64,000 nt of DNA from Branchiostoma floridae (GCF_000003815.2 NC_049991.1:8302354-8366353), one strand, 5' to 3'. Shown: positions 19,601 through 40,059, counted from the stretch's first letter. The notes: generated from the sequence alone by a model not told the origin. Numbers and translations: made by a program.

Positions 19601-22121
19601 GACCTTCAATCGGGACGACATCCGTGACTTCATCGACGCCTTCCTGTTGGAGATGCTGAATCGGCCAGACACATGTACTGATCCTGACGACGGTGCCTTC
19701 ACAGACAGGCATCTAGAGATCACGGTGCTGGACCTGTTCCTGGCCGGCACAGAGACCGTCTCCACTGCCCTGTGGTGGGCCTGTCTGCTGCTGATACTCA
19801 ACCCGGACATACAGCACAAGGTACACAGACTTAGAAAATCGTTGAAGAGGTTCATCAGTCACGTATGAATACAGTTACTACGTACAAATATTCTTCAAGC
19901 AGTGACTGTTTGTGGTGTGAGGTGAGGTGGGCAGATGATCTACGCAAGCCTCATGACCTAGTCTCGCGCTCTCTCGCGAGATCGAGACTAGGTCAATCTC
20001 CGTGAACAAGATGTGCTGTAAGACATCGAAAAATTGGAGGTATGTACCTTGCCTTTAAAAAAAGTCACTACTTGAAGAAAATTTGTAGTAACAGACTTAG
20101 AAAAATCTTAAATGCTAAATATAAGTACCTTCAAAAAAGTTTCCACCATCCATTATTGTGTAACAAACTTCTGCTTTTTTAAAACAAAATGATCCACTAG
20201 CCATATCTTTATAATACAACATGACTCGGGCACAAAGAAACAAGGTTTGAATGTCTGCTTGCTGTTTGTTTGTATCGCGTAATTGCTCAACCGCTTTAAA
20301 GCGTAATTATAACCCACTAATTTTGTTCAGTAGTCACAAGCTGCGTGAGACCGTACTGTTAGGCTTGATCCACTCACATCGGGATTGACCCCTATACTCT
20401 TTAATATCAATAAGTGGGTTTCTTTAATGTGCGCGAGGTGTGGCACCCAAACACGGAAACTCCGGCTTTACATTTCATCCAAGAGGACTAGAAACAAAGG
20501 TTGAACGGACTTTCCATTTATTCCAGGTACAAGAGGAGATTGAAGAGGTCATAGGCCGAGAAGGAAGGCCAACCATGGCTCTGCGGACCCAGATGCCGTA
20601 CACCACGGCAACAGTGACCGAGATACAGCGTTACAGGTCCGCTTCAACTATTGGCATTCCCCATGCGGTGCCTCGAGACACAGACTTTTACGGGTACGTC
20701 GCTGAATCGTATTTCAGCATTTGCTGATGTAAAACACCGGCCGCACAAAAAATCTTCAACGTAAATGAAGGGGTAACGCTCAATATAACACATTGCACAT
20801 GCACATACAATCACAAAAGACATACACAGACACACAGGTACATACATACACACTGTGCATGCATACACAGACACATGCACACTGCGGCACTCACACACAA
20901 GCAAACAGCTAGGTAAACACACATACGCACACACATACATAAGTACACACACACACACACACACACATGCACACACAAGTGCATGTCACACTCATGCACA
21001 CACACACACACACATACTTAGATGCACAGATAGCACCCGTAGAGATTGTGACGAGCTTCCGATAGGCTAAAGGTCTCAGTATAGCTGTGGGTCTTTTGAC
21101 CGCGGCCTACGACAGCTACCACACCCCGTACAGGAGTGCTACCTTTTCCTTAGCCCGTCCCAGTATAGCTGTAGCTCCTTTGGCCGCTACCTACGACAGC
21201 CTACCACCCATACCACACACAATAGGGACTGCACGAGCAACCTCCATGGAGGACCTTTGTGGAGCTTCTCCATGGAGGTTGCTCGTGCAGCCCCTTTTCG
21301 CCACACCCCGTACAGGAGGGATGCGTTTTCCTTAGCTCATCTCAGCCATACGAAGCTACCTCTTGGCGAACAATAGTGTGCCAATATGCCTTTTTCCTAT
21401 ATAAACAGTTACACCATACCGAAAGACACCCTCGTCTTCGGCGGCCAATGGCAGGTTCATCACGACCCGGAACTGTTCCCAGACCCAGAAAAGTTCAACC
21501 CCGGGCGGTTCATCGATAGTGACGGGAAGTTCAAGAAGGACGAGCATATGATGCCCTTTTCTATGGGTACGTGGGCCTTGTCTATTGTTATTTAAACTTA
21601 CCTTTTGCTTTTGGACAGAAGAATCTGTTCTTGCAAAAAAAGTTGAAATCGAAGAACTCAGCGAAATATTTTTTTGGGGGGATTTCCTTTTCATAAAAGA
21701 TTATTGTGTATTTCCTCTTCTTTTCTTTAATATGTATTTGTACTTGTGTGAGAGACTTTGGGCCCGTGCCAACATCCTGCAAGTCTCCTGTTACACCTTA
21801 CTCCTTGGACCCAGGTCAACGTGTACAAACTCGTACATTTTTGTACACACACCAAGTAAACACAATATCTCCGTTTTCACAGAGGTAAAAAGAACCTCGC
21901 TGTCTCAAAGTAACGTAATTTTGCTGTTGTTGTTTTCAGGTCCACGCACCTGTGTGGGTAAGCCTTTGGCCGATGTTGAAGTGTTTCTGCTGCTCACCTT
22001 CCTTTTCCAGCGTTTCAACTTTGAGCTGCCAGAGGGCGCTCGTACACCATCTGATGAAGGCATTATGGGGATTTCTCAAGCACCAGCGCCGTATGAACTC
22101 GTGGCTATTCCGCGTGATTGA
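16697..22121 (+). CDS. Cytochrome P450, clan 2 / CYP2-like, complete 500 aa, 8 exons
   Basis: Exons: 16697-16864, 17247-17321, 17966-18083, 18431-18783, 19539-19820, 20527-20693, 21409-21566 and 21940-22121. All introns are GT-AG; phases agree and total 1503 nt with stop. The start has a good context (CCAGCC ATG). An N-terminal hydrophobic anchor (residues ~10-30) and the hinge PPGP (37-40) indicate a microsomal, ER-bound monooxygenase. The family hallmarks are all present: the C-helix WQERR (131-135), the I-helix oxygen-binding AGTET (307-311), the K-helix EIQR (E364, R367), the meander FPDPEKFNPGRF, and the haem loop FSMGPRTCVG with ligand Cys445. All catalytic residues are intact. Lancelets have many clan 2 P450s acting on xenobiotics or lipids; the subfamily and substrate cannot be read from sequence. 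Kelch and RPL36A neighbours give no functional hint. Confidence 0.93.
17601..17866 (-). repeat. tRNA-derived SINE, minus strand, in P450 intron 2
   Basis: On the minus strand a tRNA-like head has an A-box-like GCTGAGTGGGTAG and a B-box-like GTTCGATCCCC (plus-strand position about 17798-17808). It is followed by ~170 bp of unique-looking body. The anticodon arm does not pair well and the acceptor ends do not match, so it is not a functional tRNA gene. Confidence 0.55.
18868..19136 (+). repeat. tRNA-derived SINE-like repeat in P450 intron 4
   Basis: An A-box-like TAGCTCAACTGGTAGA (near 18875) and a degenerate B box GGGTCAATCC (18943-18952) head a roughly 270-bp block. The head cannot form a proper acceptor stem. 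The placement in an intron and the long GC-rich body fit a SINE rather than a tRNA gene. Confidence 0.5.
19150..19380. repeat. Repeat rich in ATCCGGAT motifs in P450 intron 4
   Basis: The palindromic string TCCGGAT occurs at least five times in both orientations within about 120 bp. TTCATAC-type motifs lie on either side. This resembles a small MITE with subterminal repeats, but the boundaries are unclear and no target duplication is visible. Confidence 0.35.
20790..21016. repeat. Imperfect (CA)n microsatellite in P450 intron 6
   Basis: ACACAC and ACATAC runs dominate this segment, with pure CA stretches near 20946-20966 and 20998-21012. The open frames across it on both strands are low-complexity artefacts. 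Confidence 0.9.
21060..21345. repeat. Partial direct repeats flanking a perfect 23-bp hairpin in P450 intron 6
   Basis: Segments such as CAGTATAGCTGT, CTACGACAGC and CCCCGTACAGGAG recur two or three times. Between them, perfect 23-bp inverted arms (21229-21251 and 21268-21290) enclose a 16-base loop. Confidence 0.8.
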
Positions 22122-23814
22122 AAATCCGTTACTAGCTTCGCCAAGAAGAAAGCATGAGTCAAGAAGTTTGAAATCCATGGTTTCTAGTAGATGCTGGCAA
22201 GTTGGAAGTTGTTTACTGGCGGCTATCCATGGAATTGCAGCAGAAATATTGATCTCGATAAGTCATGTTCCAGACATGCTACTGTCATTATTTTTTTTAG
22301 TTATTATATTATCTCAATCAAAACAACTTGTACTGCTAACTGTAACATTCCGGAAAAAACACTTGAAGGTAAGCTTTGCGAGACTGAGGTACTTCTTTAA
22401 ACATGCATATTAAGGGTCTAGTTGAAGGACGAAACTAATGGTTAGCGTACTACATTTTAATACAAAATGTACTACTGAAGTATATCAAAGAATTATGTTA
22501 GCCCTTATTGATACATGTATGTTAACTAGGATGTTAAGCTTTATTTTTGTACTTTGTGTAATAGTCGTTGCAATACATTGTACCATGTACAATTGTCGTG
22601 CAATAAAGTTCTTATTCTTCTTCTATAAGAGATTTACGCACAGCTGTGTATAAGAAGTAGGACGTCCTTGACGGTGTTTATGAGATAATTATTTTTATTT
22701 ATGCTGTGTTATTATCAGTTGCCTAAAACATTCACACGCGTAATGATAAACCATTTACAAAAACGTTAGTTTGTAATTTGGTACAGTACAGGCCAAATTC
22801 GTATCATTTCAAAACCTTCAGAATTATTACAAATAAGTACTGACCATTAATGGAATCATCTAAAAGGAACTTAAATAAGTAAATAAACATAACAGCAATA
22901 TCATTGTTATCACAGTAAACAGCAATAAAAATTATCAAAAGTCACAGTCTGTGCGTGCATCATTTCTTTACTATTAGCCGATAAGGCCACACTGACTTGC
23001 ACACTTACTTATATGGATGACATCCTCGCTCGCATAAATATTTGTGCGTCGCCTAAAATTTTGTCAACCATATTGTAAATCGTACAAAAGAAAAGCTACA
23101 AAATGAACATGCTCATACCATATCCATGAATTGAAAAAAAAAAAGAATACTAATGAGTACCAAAGTCAAAGAAGATATGCAAAAAACAAAAATAAAGAAT
23201 TTATTCAAATATTCAGCACCGTGTTCCTGTATGTTCAGTCATTTGTTCAAATTTACTGACGACTTTGATTCCATAATGAAAGTCTTTTTCGCACGCTCGC
23301 ATTTGTTGTGCATTGCTCAGATGATGTCACCCATGTAACCAAATCGGAAAAGCCTAAAGCTGTGCAATATTGTGACGCATTTCAAACAAGTGTGAGACAA
23401 GCTACTCTACAAGCAGAGGTTGAATCGCTTGGAGAGTAAGACTGGCCTCTGCGCTTTCTTTTCAAGGCTGGCCGGGGCAAACTCCCGCTCCACGGCAAAC
23501 TCCCTTCCTAGCTCGGCAAACTCTCTTTCCCAGCATAGGAGAACCTAGCCAACTTTAAAAATCGCGTACTAGCGCCCCGACCCCTTGATTAAAATAAAAG
23601 CCAACCCCGCACGAAGTCTGCGACGTGTGTGGCCCGGAATCCAGAGATCCCGAGTTCAATATTCACCGTGCCCCCGACGTTGTGCCCTTGGAAAATATAT
23701 TTTCTACCATCTAATTCTAACCGCTCCTCCCCCTCCTCGCCCTTCCCGCACACTCGCCAGACCAGATGTTATGAACTAGCGACACCTTTCGATTTTTCTC
23801 ATTACTGCAGCCAA
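22122..23814. other. P450 3' UTR and spacer before RPL36A
   Basis: AATAAA at 22602-22607 is a good polyadenylation signal for the P450, giving a 3' UTR of about 500 nt. A decayed repeat related to the element at 13661-14773 lies at 22975-23340, with ATGGATGACATCC and CGCTCGCAT near each end in opposite orientations. CGGCAAACTC occurs three times near 23476-23525. A SINE-like segment lies at 23612-23712. No gene is supported. Confidence 0.65.
23612..23712 (+). repeat. tRNA-derived SINE fragment
   Basis: A tRNA-like segment with the degenerate B box CGAGTTCAATATTC is followed by GCCCCCGACGTTGTGCCCTT. The same tail order (GCCCCTGATGTTGTACCCTT) recurs after another degenerate B box at about 25550-25595. 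The shared composite supports one SINE family. Confidence 0.5.
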
Positions 23815-23881
23815 AAGAATCACGTGTCGACCATTGTGCGCCTGCGTGATACCGCCTCTCTCGTCGGACATTTTCGCCAAG

Positions 23882-23884
<3 letters not shown>
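23815..23884 (+). promoter_or_regulatory. RPL36A: RPL36A core promoter, 5' TOP start and first exon end
   Basis: An uninterrupted pyrimidine tract CCTCTCTC (23855-23862) lies 20-27 bases before the start ATG, as expected for the 5'-terminal oligopyrimidine start of ribosomal protein mRNAs. A palindromic CACGTG E-box is at 23821-23826. No TATA box is visible. The tract predicts mTOR-dependent translational control, which is a property of the class rather than something shown here. Confidence 0.65.
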
Positions 23885-31669
<7,785 letters not shown>

Positions 31670-32184
31670 GCTGGAAGAGGAAGAAGATTAAAGATGATAT
31701 GATAGAAATAAAACACTCTGTCTATCCCATACCTTGTCTGTGTTTCATATTGTGTGTATGTCATAGTAAACAAAATATACACTTGTAGGAATTGTACTGC
31801 AGATACATCATTTTTAGGAACAGAAGAAAATGGTCGGCATAGATTTCTATCCTGTCTGTCAATCTGAGAACTTCTTTCAGTCCCGGGAGTCCCTCTGACA
31901 CCGTTCGTCATTGCTGTGTGATAGTGGTTGAACTTGGTTCATAGCTAATCACTGCCCCTATTGTATTAGTTGCCTTCAGGTCAATAACTTAAGTAACCTC
32001 TCGTAATAACTGTGCCACCAAGACCAAGCTAATCTGTGTGAGAGAGAGAGAAAGAGAGTGAGAGTTAATGTGTGAGAAAGAGAGTGAAAGAGCTGATATT
32101 TGAATTTATCAGAACTCGCTTTTGAACAGGATGCCTCGCAACTTTGGTAGGAACGCTGATCATGAAGTCAAATCCAGCTACTTC

Positions 32185-32284
32185 NNNNNNNNNNNNNNNN
32201 NNNNNNNNNNNNNNNNNNNNNNNNNNNNNNNNNNNNNNNNNNNNNNNNNNNNNNNNNNNNNNNNNNNNNNNNNNNNNNNNNNNN
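32185..32284. other. Assembly gap (100 N)
   Basis: One hundred N, a conventional gap of unknown size. It abuts the 37-bp array, which probably caused the break. Confidence 0.99.
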
Positions 32285-32867
32285 GGTACTACCTGTACTG
32301 TACACACCTGTCCTCTATACAGGTACTACCTGTACTGTACACACCTGTCCTCTATACAGGTACTACCTGTACTGTACACACCTGTCCTCTATACAGGTAC
32401 TACCTGTACTGTACACACCTGTCCTCTATACAGGTACTACCTGTACTGTACACACCTGTCCTCTATATAGGTACTACCTGTACTGTACACACCTGTCCTC
32501 TATACAGGTACTACCTGTACTGTACACACCTGTCCTCTATACAGGTACTACATGTACTGTACACACCTGTCCTCTATACAGGTACTACCTGTACTGTACA
32601 CACCTGTCCTCTATATAGGTACTACCTGTACTGTACTGTACTGTACACACCTGTCATCTATACAGGTACTACCTGTACTGTACTGTACACACCTGTCCTC
32701 TATATAGGTACTACCTGTACTGTACACACCTGTCCTCTATACAGGTACTACCTGTACTGTACACACCTGTCCTCTATACAGGTACTACCTGTACTGTACA
32801 CACCTGTCCTCTATACAGGTACTACCTGTACTGTACACACCTGTCCTCTATACAGGCACTACCTGTA
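32285..32867 (+). repeat. 37-bp minisatellite
   Basis: About 15 copies of a 37-bp unit begin GGTACTACCTGTACTGTACA. Two units carry extra GTACT insertions, and single changes occur (TATATAGG, ACATGTAC, CATCTATA). Because 37 is not a multiple of three and the unit has no stop in any plus frame, long spurious frames with a 37-residue period run through it. Not a gene. Confidence 0.97.
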
Positions 32868-35469
32868 AGATAAGCAAAAATGTACTGTTCATTGCAAAAA
32901 AATATCAGATGTACACCAATGCTGTTTAAGGTTTATGTATCATAAAAATGATCTAATGTGCAATAGGTTTTGAATGCTGCATGGTAAAAAGAGCATTAGA
33001 TCTCCTGGATAGCTTTTCCTTGTTCCTTTTCACATTTCTGCTCCTGTCAGGACCCCCTGTATCTTTACATTGATAGATCCACACTCCAAAGCAACCCCAG
33101 AGTTCAAGTTACGTGGACATATTTGCCTTGGTCGGGGAATTACCAGTTGTACTTGATCAAGCACGCTCGGTGCGGCGCTATCTATTTATCATCAACAAGA
33201 TACATTGTAGTCAAAACACGGGCTTGTTAAGCACTTCTAAATAAGGGGCTCAGCTTGATGAGGTGTCCGTTATCACGGTGGGAAATTGTTTAAACCCAAA
33301 GCAAGGTGAAAGGGAGGTAACATAAGGAACTGCCTTCCTGTTGTGAGCCCTGATAGCACGTTTTTGGACAAAGTAGTGTCAAGCCGTTGAAGGTTTTGTT
33401 AAGCTGGTTTAATCCCCCCAAGGATAAGGAACAGGAGGGATTAGAGTCGGCCGGGATGGCCGGTGCCAAAGGTAATAGGCTGAGGCGTCGGCTGTGTGTT
33501 CTGTGTTTCCGCCTCGAGTGCGAAGATTGATCGATTGTATCTCTGGAATGCGCCACAGTTTTAAAAGGCAGATTATTTAGAAGAAAGGATATCGTGGCAA
33601 ACGTTCCGTGGGCTCTCGTTTGGTCGTTTCTCAGGAAACGTTACTCATCGCATTGTCACCGTTGACGCATCTGTGCTACACCGCTATGTTACCATTCTAA
33701 CGTGTCCGCTTAATTAGCAAATACTTACCACCGCTCCTGACACTATTTTTATGCGCGGATGTGTTTGCTCACTCATTTACCCATTTGATACATCTGTTTC
33801 CTGAAGTGTTTTAGATTATGTGGTATTAGCTGGATTTGAAATTTCGCTGATGAAAAAGTTGGTAGCCCTAGAGACCTAGTTGTAGTACAAGTATGCAGGG
33901 CTTAGGTTAGAGTTTGAGGGTGTTTTATGCAGCAATATTGTGGCTAGGAAGTTGGGTCCTGTCCTCCCCCACTTCTAGCAAACATCGGGACGTTTGATGG
34001 ACAAATTTGCCCAACACTCGGGCTTCCGTTGGGAACATGTGGCCTGTCAGTCAGGCACACAATGGATCCTCACACCTCCGATGGGGCACGCGGCATTGTT
34101 TGTCTCACCTGGGCGGCCCATACACACCTGTACAATCCAAACGTCATCCCCGCCACATGTGCGGCTATGCCTACGACAACTCTCGTACATTGTTACCAAA
34201 TTGGTTGTGGTCGACCTGTCATGTCGAGAACCCCCCGAGAAACAATAGACTCTTGTGACGGTCTTTTTCTGGGTTTTATTAATGCCAACACCTGGCCTGT
34301 GGTGAAGTAGGGTTTCTTTACTAAACACTTGACCGTCGGGCCGCACCAATTCAACTTACTGGTTATACATCTTCCAGGAAATACTGCGACCGAGATTTTT
34401 AAAGAAAGGCAAACTGCAAAATATTTTCTTAGACTAGTAAGTTTACACCATTCACCCGGACGGGAGACCTGGCGCATCCCCGTCTTATAACCAGCCAGGA
34501 AAAGAGTATATGTCACTACGTAAGAGGCGGTATAACCCTGTCGTGTGTAAGCATGTCGACTGATGATGAAATTTGCTAATTTAGAACTTTTTGAAAGAAG
34601 GGAGATGAGGGTAGAGTCAAACTATGTTAAAGCAGTACCAATTTGGATTTCTTGGTTTTCTGATTCAGCATTTCGCTTTTTCTTTTTATTAGGAAAGAGG
34701 GCCAGAGAAACCATGAAATAAGATAAATTCCTAGTATGTTTGCTATGTCTGTCCCTTTTTGAAAGAAGGGGAACTCTAGTGCCAAACTCAACTAGGGCCA
34801 TGTGATCTTGATTTCCTGTTTCGTTGATTCATTATTTTTTGATTGAAAAAAAATATATACTATGTGCTACATGGGGTATGGATAAAATTACATTGGTATT
34901 GCCCAACACAACTCCTTAAGTCAACATAACCTTTAAGATCAAGGACAGGTTTGCTTACCCAGGTGATGACTTTTTCAAGACGTGATATCACACTGTATGA
35001 ACAGAATTTATTTTCAGCACAGATTGTACTTGAATATACCTTTTATAAAGACAAACTATACGTTGTGTCATTTTGTGTGTGCTAAGATCCCAGGTATGTG
35101 TTTCCTGACAAAACCATGGCTGGTAAGTGGGGTAGACAAATAAGGAGGATATAGTACCTGTGGTCTTGTCTTTAATGGCACACCTGCACACACAGTTTGA
35201 TAAAGATGGATTGGACAGGTAGCACACAGTCTTGGTGCTGACGTAATTTTCAAGTGTCAACATTTTCACAGGCTAAAGTTCTGGCTGGAATTGAAGTATA
35301 CATGCACATTGGATTTCTATTTTCACTGCACAGTAAATTGTAAGGTACCTGTAAGGGAAAGAAATTGCCTGAAAATCTTGTTACATGTACTTGTAGCATA
35401 TATGGGGAATTTTTTACTTTTTACTTTTGATGTTCTTTTATATTTGTATGTTTTACATTCTGAAAATAT

Positions 35470-35740
35470 CTCAGAACTACTTACTACTGACATATATATT
35501 ATTCTCATATCTGACCAACAAGTTACAACTGACATTCCTAGTAGGAAGAAATTACAACTGACATTCTCACAATGACTTACAACTGACATTCTGAAAACAA
35601 TTTATATCTGATGTTATCAGACTTTTTACAAAAAATTGACATTCTCAAAACTACTTACAACTGACATTCTCAGAAGTTTCAAATGAAATTCTCAGAAATG
35701 ACAACTATATACATGTAACATTCTAGGAACTTAGAACTGG
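35470..35740 (+). repeat. Loose tandem of TTACAACTGACATTCT motifs
   Basis: The motif or a close variant occurs at about 35522, 35552, 35576 and 35654, with degenerate copies between, at irregular 24-50 bp spacing. An old decayed minisatellite is likely. Confidence 0.6.
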
Positions 35741-38418
35741 TGCCATCTTAAGTGAGTTGTAAGCAAGAAAAATTGAGACATAGTTGAAAGTTTCTCACTT
35801 TGCTATATTCTAAAAGTATTTCAGGAGTTTGAAGTATTAGGAGCCTTTTTCATATTATATGCTGTTGTAAGGAGCAAAGTATGTGTTATGATTATTTTAC
35901 ATGATTATCTATTACAAGTTTATTGAAAGCAATAAAAAGATCTAATAAATGTAATTCTAGTCTGACCGGTGACACAGCGTTTGTTGCACCTACGGCATGA
36001 AGACTTACAGAACTGCTGGTTTTCTGTCTAAACGTCCCCATCCAAATCTGCTTGAACCTCTTGATCCCCACTTGTAACAGTCAAGTACCTTTTGTAGAGA
36101 AGAGTGGGAGAGAAAACACAGCTGGAAACAACTCTGCTTCAAAATCTGTAACACTGTAACACCAGTCTTTATTCATTGTTTAGGTAGCTGTGGCCACTAA
36201 GGAGAAGAAATGATTTCAGATTCACCAGCAATGCAAACTCGCCATCTATTGTGTGAAAGGCCTGACAAATTCATTCCTGTAGTGCACAGATATTTTGGAG
36301 CAAAAATTTGAAATCGTTGGTTGCAACAAGGGCTTTCCTCAACTTCGAATTTTTTTCATCCCTTTATCAAAATCAAAATCAAACTTTATTCAATCGAACT
36401 TGGCAGTCAAAAATTCAGACTGAATTGTGCCAATTGTACAAAATAAATTCCAACAAGCAGGTCGTTAGGGAAATGCGTCTGAAATCTTCAGGACCTTTGT
36501 AGGCCTGGTCGTCTTCTTTAGTAGGAGCATTCACTTTCTGAAACTATGTACCAAGGACCTTTAGTTCAGTCAGTTTTCATTTTAATCTTCCTGTGAAAAA
36601 ATCCAAGAACATGATCTCAGCAAAGTAATTGGTGTAGACTTTCTACTGATTAGTCTCTTTATTTTGTGACTTAGACGTACTTTGCAACTGATCTATCATA
36701 AACTTTTAAACTTTAATTTTTTTCTTGGTAGGTATTGAGTAAAAATGAATGCTAGACATCCAACATTTTGTAACATTCAAATTCATATCACATAGAAATT
36801 TCCTTGAAACAGTTCATATTGAAGTTACACCAGTCCTTTGAAACAAAAGTTTCAGTTTTCTCTTTTTGCAGTAATTGTATCATAAAGATATATTATTATA
36901 ATCATAACAACATCATCATGTAACAACGTTTTGAAATATCACATTACAGATTTAGTGGAGTGTAATAATACTACTAACAGAGTATCATTGAGTCACAAAG
37001 TAAAGATTTTTCATAACATTTTGAAATATGCCAATTCTGCCAAGATATCAAAACAACAAAAAGAAGTTTTCACAAGAAGCAAAATGACAAAATTTCATAA
37101 TTCCTTGATGCTTTCTCATATCAATGAAGACACAGATGTATAAAAAGAATTTGAAAAATTCCAATAGTTTGCATCCTCTTGTAATACTCAGTACAGGTAT
37201 TTTACCTACAAAGTAATTGGCAATTTTGAGTCGTCTCCGCCTATGACCCACGTCTTGAAGAGTCTTTAATAACATGATTAAGGAAAAGAAGTGGACATGC
37301 ACCAGAGACTTCAACACCAGAGACTTCAACACGCTTCCTCAAGATACAAAGAATGTTTGTCCAAGACGATGTTTGTGGATAAATACCCCCAACGTCACCC
37401 AGACGTCCGAGGAGGAAGACTCTGTCTTTGATGTTTCTAATGCTTTATTTACACAAGTATCTACGGTGGTGTTCTCAGGGAAAGGTTAATGGAACAGAAG
37501 CAAGACGGGAACAAAACTGTCAAAACAGGGCGGTACAGTACTGCCCCCCTCCCTCCCAAGGGTACGTAAGGGGGCCTGTATGCCACTTTTCCATAAGGTA
37601 AAGGCTTTTTACATTTCAACACATCATAATTCATAAGAAACTTTTTTATCCCCTTGATTTGTAGCGTGATGGCCTCGTTTTTTGTTATTGGCTTCCTGAT
37701 TTTTGTGTAATCCGTCAGTGGTGCCACTAAAATGTACACGTAAGTGTTGTCAGCAACTAACCCTCACCCTGACCCCCCCCCCCCAAACACCCCCATGCAG
37801 CCCCTCCAATAAGGATCCATGTCTCAATGCCTTACTGTTGTTGTGTGGCATACCTGGTTACTAAGACGGTCGTTGGAGGTTGTAAGATGTGGCAAAGTGA
37901 CCTTTCTGTGTTGCGAAGTGTCCTTTCCTATTTTTGGAGTGGCATTTCCACCCATCGTGGCTTCCAGAGGTGGCTAACTGAAGGTCATGTTCAAATTGTA
38001 CCTCTTGGATGTATTGTGTTGAAAGGTTAGGCCACACTAATTTAATTTGTTGTTTCTGGGACTAGAAAGAAGATGCTGTCAAACTCGAAAATTAACATGA
38101 AAAGAGAGTCAGAAGGAAAAGTCTAAAATGTACAATGTACAATGTATATAACTTGGTTCACAGAGTTTCATAGAGACAATGTACATAGTTTGTTGGTAGA
38201 TTTTCTTCCCAGTCCATTTTTTGATCATTTTTGTTTTCAGTTTTTGAAGAAAAAAAAGAATGTGAATTGGAAGACCCAGATGTAATACACTTGCGGTCAG
38301 AGTTTCAAGATGTGGCTAAGCATACAACTTTTGTATGTCTGCAGTCAAATTCTAGTTTTCTTCTCATTACTCTGTATTTATTTTGTCTTAACCCTCTCAA
38401 ATCTTTACCTTTAAGTGT

Positions 38419-38877
38419 CTGAGACCCACAGAAACGAATTTGTGTCACCTGAATTCTGACTGGAGAGCAACAAGTCTTAAACTCATCCAGAACAACTGTA
38501 TAGTGAAGTTACTTGTTCGAGGATATAAAGTCAGGTTTAAGTTTTCCTCCTGTGTTTTCATCTTAACCTCTTGGTGAAATATTGATGTTAGAATGTCCAA
38601 GAACCGCAGAAGTGCATTGTTGTAGCCGGAATCATTGTTAGAGTGTAGCAAGTCTCAAAATCATCCAGAACAACTGTAAAGTGAAGTTACTTTTTTGAAG
38701 CAATAAAGTCAGATTCAAATTTTCCTCCTCTGTTTTCATCTTGACTCCTTGGTGAAGTATTGATGTTAAAATGTCCAAGACCACAGGAATGTATTTGTGT
38801 AGCCCGAATGATGGTTAGGATACAGCAAGTCTGTGAATCAGCCAGCAGAACTGTATAGTGAGGTTGTGTTTGTTGAA
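38419..38877 (+). repeat. 178-bp tandem repeat, about 2.5 copies
   Basis: Homologous anchors CAGAACAACTGTA and TTTTCATCTT...CCTTGGTGAA recur at a spacing close to 178 bp, with units starting near 38421, 38599 and 38777. Copies differ by roughly one base in ten. No reading frame is conserved between them. Confidence 0.75.
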
Positions 38878-39667
38878 GTCTGCCCCCCTCCCCATCGCCG
38901 GAGGCTGTGACTGACAGGGGTTAATGTACAGGGCTGACAGATCCAAACCACACATCACCCGGCCCACCGTCAAACCAGCAACAAAACATGACATATCAGC
39001 ACTTCAAACAACCCCCTCCACTGCCAACTGACTAACTACATTGTAAATCAGTGCTAATCTAATCAATGGGTTTAACACATTGGGGTTGTACCTGTAGAAG
39101 CTTTAGGCAGGCTTTGGAAACCAGGTCATTCCTTTTTTTCAGAGATTCCCCTCCAGACCCATTTGCAATTTGATGACAGCTTTTGCTGAACTCCTTTACT
39201 TTGGGATCAATTTGTTCTTAGTCCTGTTGTTCTGTTGCAAGAAACTTTACATATAGAAAGTGTATAATCTTCTTCTGTTGTGTATAAGCATCTGTTTTAA
39301 AAGTTTTTGTGTGTCATGTTTTGATAGTTTGGTGGTCCAAATGTTTATCACAGAAAGCCAGTACTTGAAACAGTCATAAACTTGCAAGATAAAGGGTTTA
39401 GAGGATTAAAGGAATAATGTACATACATGTAGTACATGTCAGGGCAGAGATTGCATTGTACATTTTGTATCAAGATACCGATCTTTAAAAGATATTCCTT
39501 AAAACTGATAACGTTAATAGACAGAACTTTTTAACTTTGATTGGATCGACTTAAGATTTAGAATTGCAATTAAAATCAAGCCAGAATTATTTTTAGTTGA
39601 CAACTTACAAATAAATGAATCTCAAAATGGTCCAATTCAAGAACACAAATACAAATATCAAATTGTG

Positions 39668-39797
39668 GTACAATGCACTGTCCACAGTCGCCCAAGTGAC
39701 TGGTCATCAGTATTGATCCTAAAAGAAGGCGACAGTGGTCGTTGAAAATTTGATTCATGTATACCTATGTGTTGGAAGAAAGTTTAGCATTGTACTA
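39668..39797. mobile_element. Decayed relative of the palindromic MITE at 4056-5563
   Basis: Its right half matches 5490-5563: TATTGATCCT, GTGTTGGAAGAAAGTTTAGC, then CATTGTACTA. The left end GTACAATGC is present at 39668, but most of the left arm is missing. Confidence 0.65.
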
Positions 39798-40059
39798 TGA
39801 TTACAAATGAGCTTCCATGTCAAGTATCAAATTGATATATACATGTATAGGGGTATGAAGACTTTGTTGTACATTGTACAGGTACTCATTATGTAATATG
39901 TACCCAGCATTCATTTGGTTTTCTCCCAAGATGAAATACCTGACATTGGCGGCACTTCAGCTATCTCATAAGGAACACAAACATTGTACGCCACGGTCGC
40001 TGCCATTATCAACAAACAAAACTTTCCCAGATTGACGCGCTCTTCCTCTTGTTCTGCAG

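Larger units (their letters stand above)
31670..40059. other. RPL36A 3' end and long repeat-bearing stretch before the syntaxin 8 exons
   Basis: The RPL36A polyadenylation signal lies at 31707-31712. Beyond it I find a gap, a 37-bp minisatellite, a loose tandem of TTACAACTGACATTCT motifs (35470-35740), a 178-bp tandem (38419-38877) and a MITE relative (39668-39797). I looked for the missing upstream exons of syntaxin 8 and recognised none. Short frames preceded by acceptor-like sites (for example at 36184 and 38241) have no recognisable product. Confidence 0.6.

Noticed and set aside
32122-32868. A 248-codon frame encoding a 37-residue repeat protein
   Set aside because: It arises because the 37-bp minisatellite has no stop in any plus frame. 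It also runs through a gap of N.
36184-36212. Mini-exon reading VAVATKEKK then stop after an acceptor-like TTTAG
   Set aside because: Too short to identify, with no partner exon found; an acceptor-like site alone is weak evidence.
38241-38330. Acceptor-like site followed by FEEKKECELEDPDVIHL, considered as a missing syntaxin 8 exon
   Set aside because: It does not resemble the Habc or SNARE region of syntaxin 8 beyond a chance FEE, and no in-phase donor was evident.
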